The position numbers and the translations under genes are program-made. A DNA stretch of 46,722 nt from an uncultured Bacteroidales bacterium (GTDB lineage: Bacteria > Bacteroidota > Bacteroidia > Bacteroidales > Paludibacteraceae), in the NCBI GenBank assembly GCA_902766045.1, contig CACXCA010000079.1, positions 1 to 46,722 of the forward strand, written 5' to 3'. Below are positions 18,839 to 26,485 of the stretch, piece after piece. The stretch's first letter is position 1. Each line of letters begins with the position of its first letter. The notes under the pieces are model-generated. The model was given only the letters and a program-made list of their open reading frames with translations. It had not been told where the DNA came from and searched no databases.

Positions 18839-20182
18839 TCATTCTTCCAATGCCGTCACATAGTCATAATCTTCTGGACGGCGTATTGTTTTCACCTCTC
18901 CTTTTTCTTTTATCATAACAATCGATGGTCTGTATTCTATAAACTGCATCCATTGCGTCACATTGTATGCTCCCACATAATGGAATAACAGCATCTGACC
19001 AGGATTTAACAATGGCAAAGAGACACGATCACGTAGCACATCGATATTCATACACAAAGGCCCTGTCAAGCGTGTTTCTTCGATACAGGTTGTTGGAGCC
19101 TGCACAACCGACACTTTATGATTATACCAAAACGAGGTGAATAACAGATTCACACCCGCATCTATCACCACATTCGACCGGCCATCTGCCAAGCGTTTCG
19201 TTGTCAGCACAGATGACAATAAATAGCCTGCATCGTCAATCAAGGCTCTGCCCGTCTCCAGAATCAGCATAGGCATCTGTCTGGAAGGGAACGGAGTATT
19301 CATCAACACAGAAGTAATCGCTTCCGCATACTCATCCATGGAAGGAGCCAACTCAGCGCCATTCTCATAGGATCCCTTTAACGTGTTTTTAGAAGCAAAT
19401 CCACCTCCCATATCAATGTACGAAAGTGAATGAGTATATTCACGTTCTATACGGCATGCAAGATCAGCCATCTTATGGGTGGCCTTCCGATATATATCTG
19501 TCGAAAGAATGAAAGTCCCCACATGACAATGCAGTCCCACCAACTCCAAGCACTCCTCTTTCATCACCTGAGCAATGGCTTGCCAAGCTGAACCATTCTC
19601 ATAATTAAAACCAAAGCGATCCCAGCGAGGATAGGTGCCAACATCCATATTCACACGAACAGCCACCCTTGCTTTACGGTTCTGCGCCTTAGCAATCGAT
19701 ACAAGCAGGCATAATTCTCGGCTATTATCGATATGTACCAAAGAATCATTCTGTACAGCTCGAATCAAATCGGCTTCTGATTTTGCTGCCCCATTAAATA
19801 TAATCTTTGTCGGGTCACATCCATTATCAATAGCCTTCTGATATTCCATACCCGAAACCACTTCCGCCCAACTACCCTCTTCATGAAACAGGCGACATAT
19901 AGACGATAAATAGTTAGTCTTGTATGACCATGCAAATGCGACCGACTTATACCTTGTCAAGAAAGCCTGACGAGCTTTCCTAATATTAGAGCGTATCTGC
20001 ATTTCTGAAAAAACAAATAACGGTGTACCATTCTTAGAGGCTAATAACTTCAAAGAGACACCATCTATTTCCGAAACAACAGAAACAGATGCCGGCATAC
20101 CTGCCTTCCCTGGCATCGAAGATTCAATACTCTTCAACAAAGGTCTTTCATATACTTTCTTTTCTCTCATATCAATCAGCAT
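18839..20182 (-). CDS. DapDC-type (fold III) PLP-dependent decarboxylase
   Basis: A 447-aa alanine-racemase-fold decarboxylase of the diaminopimelate/ornithine decarboxylase group. The PLP lysine is in AWSYKTNYL (about residue 88). HCHVGT, the glycine-rich MGGGFASK, the phosphate-site ETGRAL and the C-terminal GAYN are all present. The usual GPxCESxD motif reads GPLCMNIDVL, keeping the catalytic Cys but losing the Glu-Ser, so the substrate probably differs from meso-diaminopimelate. An alternative ATG at 20170 lies one base after the ATP-grasp stop; the longer start overlaps it by 11 bases. Set between an ATP-grasp ligase and a membrane-peptidase fusion, it is likely a pathway-specific enzyme and not the housekeeping lysA. 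Confidence 0.88.
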   Translation of the reverse strand: MLIDMREKKVYERPLLKSIESSMPGKAGMPASVSVVSEIDGVSLKLLASKNGTPLFVFSEMQIRSNIRKARQAFLTRYKSVAFAWSYKTNYLSSICRLFHEEGSWAEVVSGMEYQKAIDNGCDPTKIIFNGAAKSEADLIRAVQNDSLVHIDNSRELCLLVSIAKAQNRKARVAVRVNMDVGTYPRWDRFGFNYENGSAWQAIAQVMKEECLELVGLHCHVGTFILSTDIYRKATHKMADLACRIEREYTHSLSYIDMGGGFASKNTLKGSYENGAELAPSMDEYAEAITSVLMNTPFPSRQMPMLILETGRALIDDAGYLLSSVLTTKRLADGRSNVVIDAGVNLLFTSFWYNHKVSVVQAPTTCIEETRLTGPLCMNIDVLRDRVSLPLLNPGQMLLFHYVGAYNVTQWMQFIEYRPSIVMIKEKGEVKTIRRPEDYDYVTALEE

Positions 20183-21248
20183 TCACTTTTTCATGATCAT
20201 AAGACAACTCACTTTTTACTGAAAAGGTTCCGAAATCCGAATAATCAACAATCATATCCCACGAATATCGTATAAACAATTTTCCCACCTGATAGGACTG
20301 ATACGGCAACACTTCTTGCTCGAGCGCCATCTTCACAATCAACTCAGGGATATTCTGTCCTGCTGCTGTAGCCAAATAACACCAAGCTGGAATCCTAGGA
20401 TTCACCTCCAACAGATGATACTCCCCATCATTGGATTTCATCAACTCCAACTCAAAGGAGCCCATCCATTGAGTGGCAGCCACAAACCGTCGGGCAACCT
20501 CCATCAAGGGTTTATCATCGATGGTAATTCCAGACCATGCCTTCCCTTTATCCGTGATAAACATCTTTCGCATGGATACAGCCGACAACAACTCGCCTCG
20601 TCCATCACCCACGCCTATAAGATTGTATTCTGTACCCGACACATATTTTTGTACGATGATTGGGAATCCCCATGACAAAGATATCTTATGGAATGCAGAG
20701 TACATCTGTTCTTTATCATACACTATCGATGCTTCATAATAACGTCCCTTCACCACCAATGGATATTCCATCTTCTCCTTCTCCATTAAGAGTTCGTCTA
20801 TCGAATAATAGTTCTTACTGGACGGCACCGCAATATGAGCTTTTTCACCCAACTCAGGCAATGAACTTTTCTGTCTCATATCAAACTGCTCCGGTGTCGG
20901 GATGACCAGACGAATACCCAACTCCGTTCGTAATCGGCTCTGCAACTTGATATAGGGATGCAGTTCCGAATCAAAATTAGGGATGATAACATCAATCGGA
21001 TCCTTCGAATGAATATACATCAATCGATTCCAAAGCACATCCGCACCTTCACTTGGATAAGGCATCTCATAACAGACATCCACCAGATCTTTCATATAGA
21101 CACCTGGTTCCAACGGACTATAACAGAGTCCCACCAATCGTGCATCTTTGAAAGACGACTCACGTAAACTTCGAAGAACAGAGACACCAGGACCTGGATT
21201 ATCTATTGCATTAAGTCCGCTCACCGCTATAGTTAACTGCCTACTCAT
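20172..21248 (-). CDS. ATP-grasp ligase (carboxylate-amine ligase type)
   Basis: A 358-aa ATP-grasp enzyme. The N-terminal region is Rossmann-like (LTIAVSGLNAIDNPGPGVSVLRSLRE, then VDVIIPNFDSELH). The ATP lysines are in YPLVVKGRYYEA and IIVQKYVSGTEYN, and the magnesium motif is HLLEVNPRIPAW. The resemblance is to CarB- or PylC-like ATP-grasp proteins that join a carboxylate to an amine. I chose the ATG at 21248 (MSRQLTIAV) over the upstream alternative at 21287 because it gives an 8-base overlap with the PqqD-like gene stop (ATGAGTAG). The overlap implies coupled expression. The substrate is not predictable; a carrier-linked amino acid or peptide is an inference from the neighbours. Confidence 0.88.
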   Translation of the reverse strand: MSRQLTIAVSGLNAIDNPGPGVSVLRSLRESSFKDARLVGLCYSPLEPGVYMKDLVDVCYEMPYPSEGADVLWNRLMYIHSKDPIDVIIPNFDSELHPYIKLQSRLRTELGIRLVIPTPEQFDMRQKSSLPELGEKAHIAVPSSKNYYSIDELLMEKEKMEYPLVVKGRYYEASIVYDKEQMYSAFHKISLSWGFPIIVQKYVSGTEYNLIGVGDGRGELLSAVSMRKMFITDKGKAWSGITIDDKPLMEVARRFVAATQWMGSFELELMKSNDGEYHLLEVNPRIPAWCYLATAAGQNIPELIVKMALEQEVLPYQSYQVGKLFIRYSWDMIVDYSDFGTFSVKSELSYDHEKVNAD

Positions 21249-21483
21249 CCAATAACTCTTTATATCGTAAAAGAAATAGAAAATCACTTAAATCTGCCTG
21301 CAAAGTAGGAAGGTCAACATCATACATCTCCTGAAGATACAAAAGTAAACTCTCCTCTGTCTGTTCTGTTTTCAACAGAGAAAAAAGATCCATCGCTGAC
21401 GCATTAAGAGAGAAACTCTCCCCACTACGCGGATTCAACAAAAAGCCCTCCGGACTAACGATACAATCACTTTTTATCTTCAT
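21241..21483 (-). CDS. PqqD-like small carrier/chaperone, first gene of operon
   Basis: An 80-aa protein matching the PqqD fold pattern: SPEGFLLNPRSGESFSLNASAMDLFSLL is the characteristic two-strand and helix start, followed by a helical C-terminus (LPTLQADLSDFLFLLRYKELL). PqqD-family proteins bind precursor peptides (RiPP recognition element) in peptide-modifying pathways. The start at 21483 is chosen because a longer TTG start at 21507 lies inside the promoter -7 box (21505-21512) and would precede the transcript. The neighbours are an ATP-grasp ligase (8-base overlap) and a PLP decarboxylase. No short precursor peptide gene is visible next to it, so the client may be encoded elsewhere or be one of the operon proteins. 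Confidence 0.85.
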   Translation of the reverse strand: MKIKSDCIVSPEGFLLNPRSGESFSLNASAMDLFSLLKTEQTEESLLLYLQEMYDVDLPTLQADLSDFLFLLRYKELLDE

Positions 21484-21504
21484 ACACTCACGTTTTATTA
21501 TTAG

Positions 21505-21512
21505 CAAAGATA
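21505..21512 (-). promoter_or_regulatory. Promoter -7 box of PqqD/ATP-grasp operon
   Basis: TATCTTTG on the minus strand matches TAnnTTTG. The start of transcription is predicted near 21498, giving a very short leader of about 15 bases before ATG 21483. It lies only 22 bases from the end of the upstream aldo/keto reductase gene, showing that the operon has its own promoter. Confidence 0.75.
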
Positions 21513-21533
21513 AATATAAATGAAATACTCACT

Positions 21534-22571
21534 TTATTTTTCCAAAACATTTTCAATCATTTGCAATTCATCTTCTGAAAATTCTAAATGATTCAATGCT
21601 TTTAAACTATCTAATAACTGATTAACAGAGCTGGCTCCTACAATCACACTTGTCACCCGTTCATCTTTCAACAACCAAGCCAACGCCATCTCTGCCAATG
21701 TCTGTCCCCGTTGCAAAGCTATATCATTCAAAGCTTGTATTTTAGCTACCAATTCTGGTGTGATTGTTGATTTTTGCAGAAAGAAATTCTTCGCTGCTCG
21801 TGAATCTGCAGGTATTCCATTCAAATAACGATTGGTCAACAGTCCCTGTGCTAAAGGTGAATAGGCAACCATTCCGACACCTTTCTCTTTCAATAAAGGC
21901 AACAAGGCAGGCTCCGTCCATCGATCAAACATGGAATAACGAGCCTGATGAACCAAACATGGCACCTTATACGCTGCCAAGATCTCAACAGCTTCCTTCG
22001 TCTGCTTCGCATCATAATTCGATATACCCACATACAATGCCTTTCCTTGTCGTACAATGTCTGCCAATGCACCCATCGTTTCTTCCAAAGGCGTATTAGG
22101 ATCAGGCCTGTGAGAATAAAATATATCAACATACTCCAAGCCCATTCGTTTCAAACTCTGATTCAAACTGGCCATCAGATACTTACGACTACCCCACTCA
22201 CCATACGGACCTGGCCACATATCATACCCCGCCTTCGTGGTGATAATCATCTCATCTCGATATACGCCTAAACCATGCTTCAAGATACGTCCAAAGTTCT
22301 CTTCTGCAGAACCTGCTACCGGACCATAATTATTTGCCAAATCAAAATGTGTTATACCATTATCGAATGCACTATACGCAATCTTTTCAAAGTTCTCAAA
22401 ACAATCCACACTGCCGAAATTATGCCACAATCCAAGGGATATTGCAGGAAGCAACAATCCGCTCCTTCCACAACGTCTATACACCATGTTTGAATATCGT
22501 TCATCTTTTGCTACATACGGAAGTGCAGCGTGTAAATTAGGCGTTCCCACCTTAACATTTATAGATTCCAT
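21534..22571 (-). CDS. Aldo/keto reductase, YghZ-like
   Basis: A 345-aa NADPH-dependent reductase of the aldo/keto reductase superfamily, close to the L-glyceraldehyde-3-phosphate reductase (YghZ) group. The sequence carries YRRCGRSGLLLPAISLGLWHNFG at the start, the catalytic set FDLANNYGP (Asp and Tyr), ITTKAGYDMWPGPYGEWGSRKYL (Lys), FYSHRPDP (His), and the cofactor site VIVGASSVNQLLDSLKAL. Length and motifs are complete. It is cytosolic and probably detoxifies or reduces sugar-derived aldehydes. It lies 22 bases upstream of the PqqD-operon promoter on the same strand; I see no reason beyond proximity to link it to that pathway. Confidence 0.93.
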   Translation of the reverse strand: MESINVKVGTPNLHAALPYVAKDERYSNMVYRRCGRSGLLLPAISLGLWHNFGSVDCFENFEKIAYSAFDNGITHFDLANNYGPVAGSAEENFGRILKHGLGVYRDEMIITTKAGYDMWPGPYGEWGSRKYLMASLNQSLKRMGLEYVDIFYSHRPDPNTPLEETMGALADIVRQGKALYVGISNYDAKQTKEAVEILAAYKVPCLVHQARYSMFDRWTEPALLPLLKEKGVGMVAYSPLAQGLLTNRYLNGIPADSRAAKNFFLQKSTITPELVAKIQALNDIALQRGQTLAEMALAWLLKDERVTSVIVGASSVNQLLDSLKALNHLEFSEDELQMIENVLEK

Positions 22572-22743
22572 ATACTTTAAAATTTTTTGTTTGTTAAATC
22601 TGTTTTTCTCTATTTCTTACTAACTCAAACCTTAAAAAAGGAAAGGTATCGTTTTTTTTTCAGATGGACAAAAAAAACGTCAATAAACTGTCATCAACAC
22701 TTTCTTCCACCTCCTATTCTCAGCAGATATCAAATAATGTTTA

Positions 22744-22751
22744 TATCTTTG
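22744..22751 (+). promoter_or_regulatory. Promoter -7 box of dprA-like gene
   Basis: TATCTTTG matches TAnnTTTG, 28 bases before the ATG at 22780. The 208-base gap from 22572 holds nothing else that I recognise. Confidence 0.7.
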
Positions 22752-22779
22752 GGAAAAATTTCAGTTAAACTCATGAATC

Positions 22780-23694
22780 ATGTCTCTATCTGTAAAAGAA
22801 ATCATAACACTCAACACCCTATTTGGCGTGGGAAGTAAACATATCTACCCAATAGCATTTCAACCATGCAATGCGCCGCTTCTAGAACGGATTCGCCAGA
22901 ACAATATTCCATTTAAAATCGATGGAAAAAGAACATCTATCACAGCACAGCATATCCTTGAGGCGGAACAAACAGCAGACAGAATCATCACAGATAGTAT
23001 CCAGTCAAAGATTGGACTACTGTCCTTCTTTGATGACAACTATCCTGACAAACTTCGTCGCACAATCGATGAGAAAGGGAATGCCACGCCTCCGCTTCTT
23101 CTGTACTACAAAGGGGATCTTTCTCTTCTACACATGCCATGCGCCACCATTGTCGGCACCCGACAACCCTCAGTCGCAGGCGTCAAAGCAAGTAGTTACT
23201 TGTCTCAACAACTCGCAAGACAAGGATTCTGTATCGTTTCGGGATTAGCCTTAGGATGTGACACAGCCGCTCATAAGAGTGCATTAAACGAAAATGGGAA
23301 AACGATCGCTATACTAGCTCATGGTCTGGATATCATCACGCCCTATAGCAATAAAGCATTAGCCCATGAGATAGTGACAAAGGGAGGATTGTTACTTTCT
23401 GAATATCCGATACACACCTCATTCTCCAAATACAGTTTCATCTCAAGAGACCGACTCCAAGCCAGTCTTTCGAATCTATGCATTGTCGTACAAACAGGTA
23501 TCAATGGAGGATGCATGCATGTGTCAAACGCCACACTACTTTCTCACAAGCCTCTCTACACTGTATATTTCAAAGATGAAGCAACCCGAAATCTTGACAT
23601 AACAGCAGGGAATGACTACTTAGTAAAGAAAGGAGCCACCTACCTGACAGGGAATGATAATCTAGACGAATTATTCTTACGATTCAAAAACTAA
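22780..23694 (+). CDS. dprA: DprA/Smf-like DNA-processing protein, atypical
   Basis: A 304-aa protein with the DprA Rossmann domain: IVGTRQPSVAGVKASSYLSQQL, then GFCIVSGLALGCDTAAHKSAL, TIAILAHGLDIITPYSNKAL and GGLLLSEYP. DprA loads RecA on incoming single-stranded DNA. The usual RNRIIAGLS and SGSLITA motifs are changed to RDRLQASLS and GGCMHVSN, and the usual C-terminal winged helix is missing, since the protein ends soon after the Rossmann domain. It therefore belongs to a divergent DprA-like branch. It is followed after 92 bases by a UvrD-family helicase on the same strand. The symbol is given for the family, not for proven transformation activity. Confidence 0.82.
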   Translation: MSLSVKEIITLNTLFGVGSKHIYPIAFQPCNAPLLERIRQNNIPFKIDGKRTSITAQHILEAEQTADRIITDSIQSKIGLLSFFDDNYPDKLRRTIDEKGNATPPLLLYYKGDLSLLHMPCATIVGTRQPSVAGVKASSYLSQQLARQGFCIVSGLALGCDTAAHKSALNENGKTIAILAHGLDIITPYSNKALAHEIVTKGGLLLSEYPIHTSFSKYSFISRDRLQASLSNLCIVVQTGINGGCMHVSNATLLSHKPLYTVYFKDEATRNLDITAGNDYLVKKGATYLTGNDNLDELFLRFKN

Positions 23695-23722
23695 TTTACT
23701 ATAAAATACAACTGCTTTTTCG

Positions 23723-23730
23723 TATTTTTG
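23723..23730 (+). promoter_or_regulatory. Promoter -7 box of UvrD-like helicase gene
   Basis: TATTTTTG matches TAnnTTTG and lies 56 bases before the ATG, so the helicase can be expressed independently of the dprA-like gene. Confidence 0.55.
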
Positions 23731-23786
23731 CATTCTATAATGCCTAAGGGAAAAAATAGTATAACAGGATACTCAACAATAAAAAT

Positions 23787-25802
23787 ATGACTGAGAAACT
23801 CAACGAGCAGCAGCAACAAGCTGTCGAATACAAAGGGAAACACCTGCTTGTGATTGCAGGCGCAGGAACTGGAAAAACAAGAACGATCATTGCGAGAGCC
23901 AAACACCTCATTCAACAAGGAGTCCCTGCCAGCCGTATATTGATTCTCAGTTTCACTCGAAAATCTGCACGAGAGATTGTTGAACGTATCAAATCAGAGA
24001 TTGGCGGTCTCTCAATCGAAGGTCTTCGTGGACAAACATTCCACTCCTGGTGTATGGACATCATCATGAACAATCCCAAAGTCTTTATGCATCACGAATA
24101 TACATTGTTAGACGAGGATGATCGCGAAAGCTGCATTAAACTGCTTTGCGGAAAAGGATTAAAAGACAAAGAGAACCATGCCATCAAACCTACAAATGTT
24201 CTCGATGTTTACTCTTATGCAATCAATGCTCGTTGCAATCTATCGGATGCTATGAGGATGAAACTTTACGACAATGCATCCAGCAATGACGATAAAGTCA
24301 ACAAAAGCATTGAGTTAAACAAACCCATCTATACTGAAATAATCAAACGATATCTTGCCTACAAAACGGTCCATAAATACATGGACTATGACGATATATT
24401 AAACGTAGTGGCAAAAGGTCTGCTTAAGAACGAGACGGCTCGTAAATATATCGCGAACCGTTACGATCACATCCTAGTGGATGAGATGCAAGACACCAAT
24501 CCTTTGCAGTATGAACTGCTCAGTTCATTTTACGAAACGAGTCATCTCTTCTGTGTAGGTGATGATGCACAAAGCATCTATGCCTTTCGTGGGGCGGATT
24601 TCAAAACCATGCACCGATTCACTGAAGTGGTACCCAACTCCGAACGAATGGACCTCACCATCAACTACCGTTCGACTCAAGAGATACTTGATCTATCCAA
24701 TTGGATTCTTAATCAATCCAAACTAGATTACAAAAAAGAGCTCTCTGCCGCAAAAGGTCATGGGAAGAAACCCGTATTCATCACCTGTGAAAGCGAATGG
24801 GACGAAGCCAATGATGTGACCGATAAGATTCTACAGAGCCTCAACGTGAAAGGATACAAATACGAAGACAACATGGTTCTCTCCCGATCCCTATATGGAC
24901 TTCGAACCGTTGAATCTCAATGCATCTCCAAACATATCCCCTACATCATCTTTGGTGGAACCAGTCTGATGCAATCCAAGCATGTTCGTGATGTAGTCTC
25001 TCCCATGCGCATCGTTGCCAATTACAAAGATGAACTAGCATGGATGCGCTATCTACTCCTCTGGAAAGGCATAGGGGAAGTAACCGCCTCTCGTATCATC
25101 AACAATGTGATTGAAGAAGAAACACTGGATCAATGTCTCGACAAATTATCCGGACAAGGATTGCAAGAAGAGATCACACAAACGCTAAAAAACATCAGTC
25201 AAATGCAATTCGACCCTGCTCAAGCCATCACGAGAACACTTGAAAGCATGGAGAAAAGATTGAAGGAACTGTACAAAGAGGAATGGAACTGGAGAAAGCA
25301 AGACTTTGATATATTAAAGGAAGTGGCAATCGGTACAGGCGGAATCCAAGAGTTCGTCTCAGAATATGTTTTAGACCCCAAATTAGAAACCACTGTCAAA
25401 CAAGCGGAAAACGGCAATTCAGATGCTTGCATCCTGACCACCATTCACTCAGCCAAAGGTCTAGAAGCCTCCATCTGTTATCTACTAAAAGCCTCTCCCG
25501 CCTCCTATCCTACACCTCGTGCGGTGGAAAACGGAGAAGATGCCATTGAGGAAGAACGCAGATGTCTATATGTCGCCCTTACCCGGGCAAAAGATGAACT
25601 TTACATCTACAGGAACGTACACTCTATACATGTTGACGAAAACAGTGATGACCCGTGCGAAACACTCTACTTCTTCAACCATACACCCGAATCCTTGACC
25701 GATAAGGAAGAGACATTCACATTCCGCAAAAGCGGTAAAAATGCAGAATACAACGGAGAAGTCATTGGGACAGATATCATCGGAGACTTTGATTTTGAAT
25801 AA
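23787..25802 (+). CDS. UvrD/Rep-family SF1 DNA helicase
   Basis: A 671-aa ATP-dependent 3'-5' helicase. Motifs in order: Q motif region LNEQQQQAVEY, Walker A IAGAGTGKT (23-31), motif Ia ILSFTRKSAREIVERI, motif II ILVDEMQDTNPLQ (about 229-241), motif III FCVGDDAQSIYAFRGAD, motif IV NYRSTQEIL, motif V TTIHSAKGLEAS and motif VI EEERRCLYVALTRAKDELYIY. It is slightly shorter than UvrD or PcrA and lacks their long C-terminal tail. The neighbouring divergent DprA-like gene suggests shared DNA-processing work; repair is equally possible. Confidence 0.92.
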   Translation: MTEKLNEQQQQAVEYKGKHLLVIAGAGTGKTRTIIARAKHLIQQGVPASRILILSFTRKSAREIVERIKSEIGGLSIEGLRGQTFHSWCMDIIMNNPKVFMHHEYTLLDEDDRESCIKLLCGKGLKDKENHAIKPTNVLDVYSYAINARCNLSDAMRMKLYDNASSNDDKVNKSIELNKPIYTEIIKRYLAYKTVHKYMDYDDILNVVAKGLLKNETARKYIANRYDHILVDEMQDTNPLQYELLSSFYETSHLFCVGDDAQSIYAFRGADFKTMHRFTEVVPNSERMDLTINYRSTQEILDLSNWILNQSKLDYKKELSAAKGHGKKPVFITCESEWDEANDVTDKILQSLNVKGYKYEDNMVLSRSLYGLRTVESQCISKHIPYIIFGGTSLMQSKHVRDVVSPMRIVANYKDELAWMRYLLLWKGIGEVTASRIINNVIEEETLDQCLDKLSGQGLQEEITQTLKNISQMQFDPAQAITRTLESMEKRLKELYKEEWNWRKQDFDILKEVAIGTGGIQEFVSEYVLDPKLETTVKQAENGNSDACILTTIHSAKGLEASICYLLKASPASYPTPRAVENGEDAIEEERRCLYVALTRAKDELYIYRNVHSIHVDENSDDPCETLYFFNHTPESLTDKEETFTFRKSGKNAEYNGEVIGTDIIGDFDFE

Positions 25803-25903
25803 ACACCACCAACATTCCTTTAATTGACAAAAAAGCGGTTATAAAAATAAAAAAGCACAACAGGCAAGAAAATTCACATCAACATAGAAGAATTTTACAA
25901 TAT

Positions 25904-25932
25904 AAAAAAGGGACTATTTTTGTCCCTTTTCT
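25904..25932. terminator. Bidirectional terminator between helicase and 64-aa gene
   Basis: Stem AAAAGGGAC (25906-25914), 7-base loop, stem GTCCCTTTT (25922-25930). T-tracts occur on both strands, so it can end both the plus-strand helicase transcript and the minus-strand 64-aa gene, whose stop codon lies in the stem-loop. Confidence 0.8.
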
Positions 25933-26108
25933 CGTTCATTTTTCTCCAAAATTGCTTGAATGATGAAATCTGTCTTGTTAGGTACATTCTCAAGGATTTC
26001 AACCACCGATTCAGGAGCATTGAATCCATACGTCTTACTGGTTGTTTTCTTACGTCCAGAACCTTCTCTTTTTCCACCTCTTTGTGGCTTTTGTTCTTGA
26101 TTTTCCAT
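25914..26108 (-). CDS. Small basic protein, RHH-like, 64 aa
   Basis: The N-terminus is a basic tail (KPQRGGKREGSGRKKTTSK), followed by a short strand-helix-helix pattern (TYGFNAPESVVEILENVPNKTDFIIQAILEK) compatible with a ribbon-helix-helix DNA-binding domain. Family members of this kind are common small regulators in Bacteroidota. It ends inside a bidirectional terminator and begins 27 bases downstream of the tRNA-Thr terminator. I see no clear -7 box in that short gap. DNA binding is inferred only from basic charge and predicted fold. Confidence 0.65.
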   Translation of the reverse strand: MENQEQKPQRGGKREGSGRKKTTSKTYGFNAPESVVEILENVPNKTDFIIQAILEKNEREKGQK

Positions 26109-26134
26109 TATTTATACTAGATTACACAACATAA

Positions 26135-26165
26135 ACAAAAAAGGGCATATCATTTAGATATGCCC
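26135..26165 (-). terminator. Terminator of the ffs-tRNA-Thr unit
   Basis: Minus-strand stem GGGCATATC (26157-26165), 5-base loop, stem GATATGCCC (26143-26151), then TTTTTTG. A textbook Rho-independent terminator 12 bases after the tRNA. Confidence 0.92.
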
Positions 26166-26176
26166 TCATCTTTTTG

Positions 26177-26250
26177 AGCCTCTTGTCGGATTCGAACCAA
26201 CGACCCCGAGATTACAAATCACGTGCTCTGGCCAACTGAGCTAAAGAGGC
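26177..26250 (-). tRNA. tRNA-Thr (anticodon UGU)
   Basis: The 74-nt cloverleaf has acceptor stem GCCTCTT/AAGAGGC, D arm GCTC-AGTTGGCCA-GAGC, and anticodon loop TTTGTAA with anticodon TGT reading ACA (Thr). The T arm is GTTGG-TTCGAAT-CCGAC. The anticodon stem has one T-T mismatch. CCA is not encoded, as is common in this phylum. It lies four bases downstream of the SRP RNA on the same strand. Confidence 0.95.
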
Positions 26251-26254
26251 AAGT

Positions 26255-26351
26255 AGGTAAGCGATCTACATCGCACCGCTACAACCGACGTACCCTTGCT
26301 GCGGTCAAGCCCTGGGGGATTAGAAGGGAGCTGGTCGTATAGGACTTACCC
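26255..26351 (-). ncRNA. ffs: Signal recognition particle RNA, small bacterial type
   Basis: About 97 nt on the minus strand. The ends pair (GGTAAG at 26345-26350 with CTTACC at 26256-26261). The middle holds the helix 8 motif CCCCCAGGGC plus GCAGCAAGGG, matching the conserved CAGG and AGCA internal loops that bind Ffh; the apical loop UUGACC replaces the common GGAA tetraloop. A TACCTTTG promoter box sits six bases upstream of the inferred 5' end. The RNA ends 4 nt before tRNA-Thr, so the tRNA 5' processing by RNase P would also release the SRP RNA 3' end. Confidence 0.87.
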
Positions 26352-26355
26352 GATG

Positions 26356-26363
26356 CAAAGGTA
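26356..26363 (-). promoter_or_regulatory. Promoter -7 box of ffs-tRNA-Thr
   Basis: TACCTTTG on the minus strand matches TAnnTTTG; start of transcription falls at about 26350, the first base of the SRP RNA terminal stem. Confidence 0.8.
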
Positions 26364-26485
26364 CATCTTTTTTTTAAAATGCCAATCGTTTTCTGAATTT
26401 TTATTTGAATTTTTTCCCATTTCATCACGAAACAACTGGTTTACAAAACATTGCTCAACCGCCTTATTTATTCTTTCCTCTGTAT

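Noticed and set aside
21484-21507. TTG start giving an 88-residue PqqD-like protein
   Set aside because: The TTG lies within the TATCTTTG promoter box, so it precedes the predicted transcript; the ATG at 21483 matches the domain boundary.
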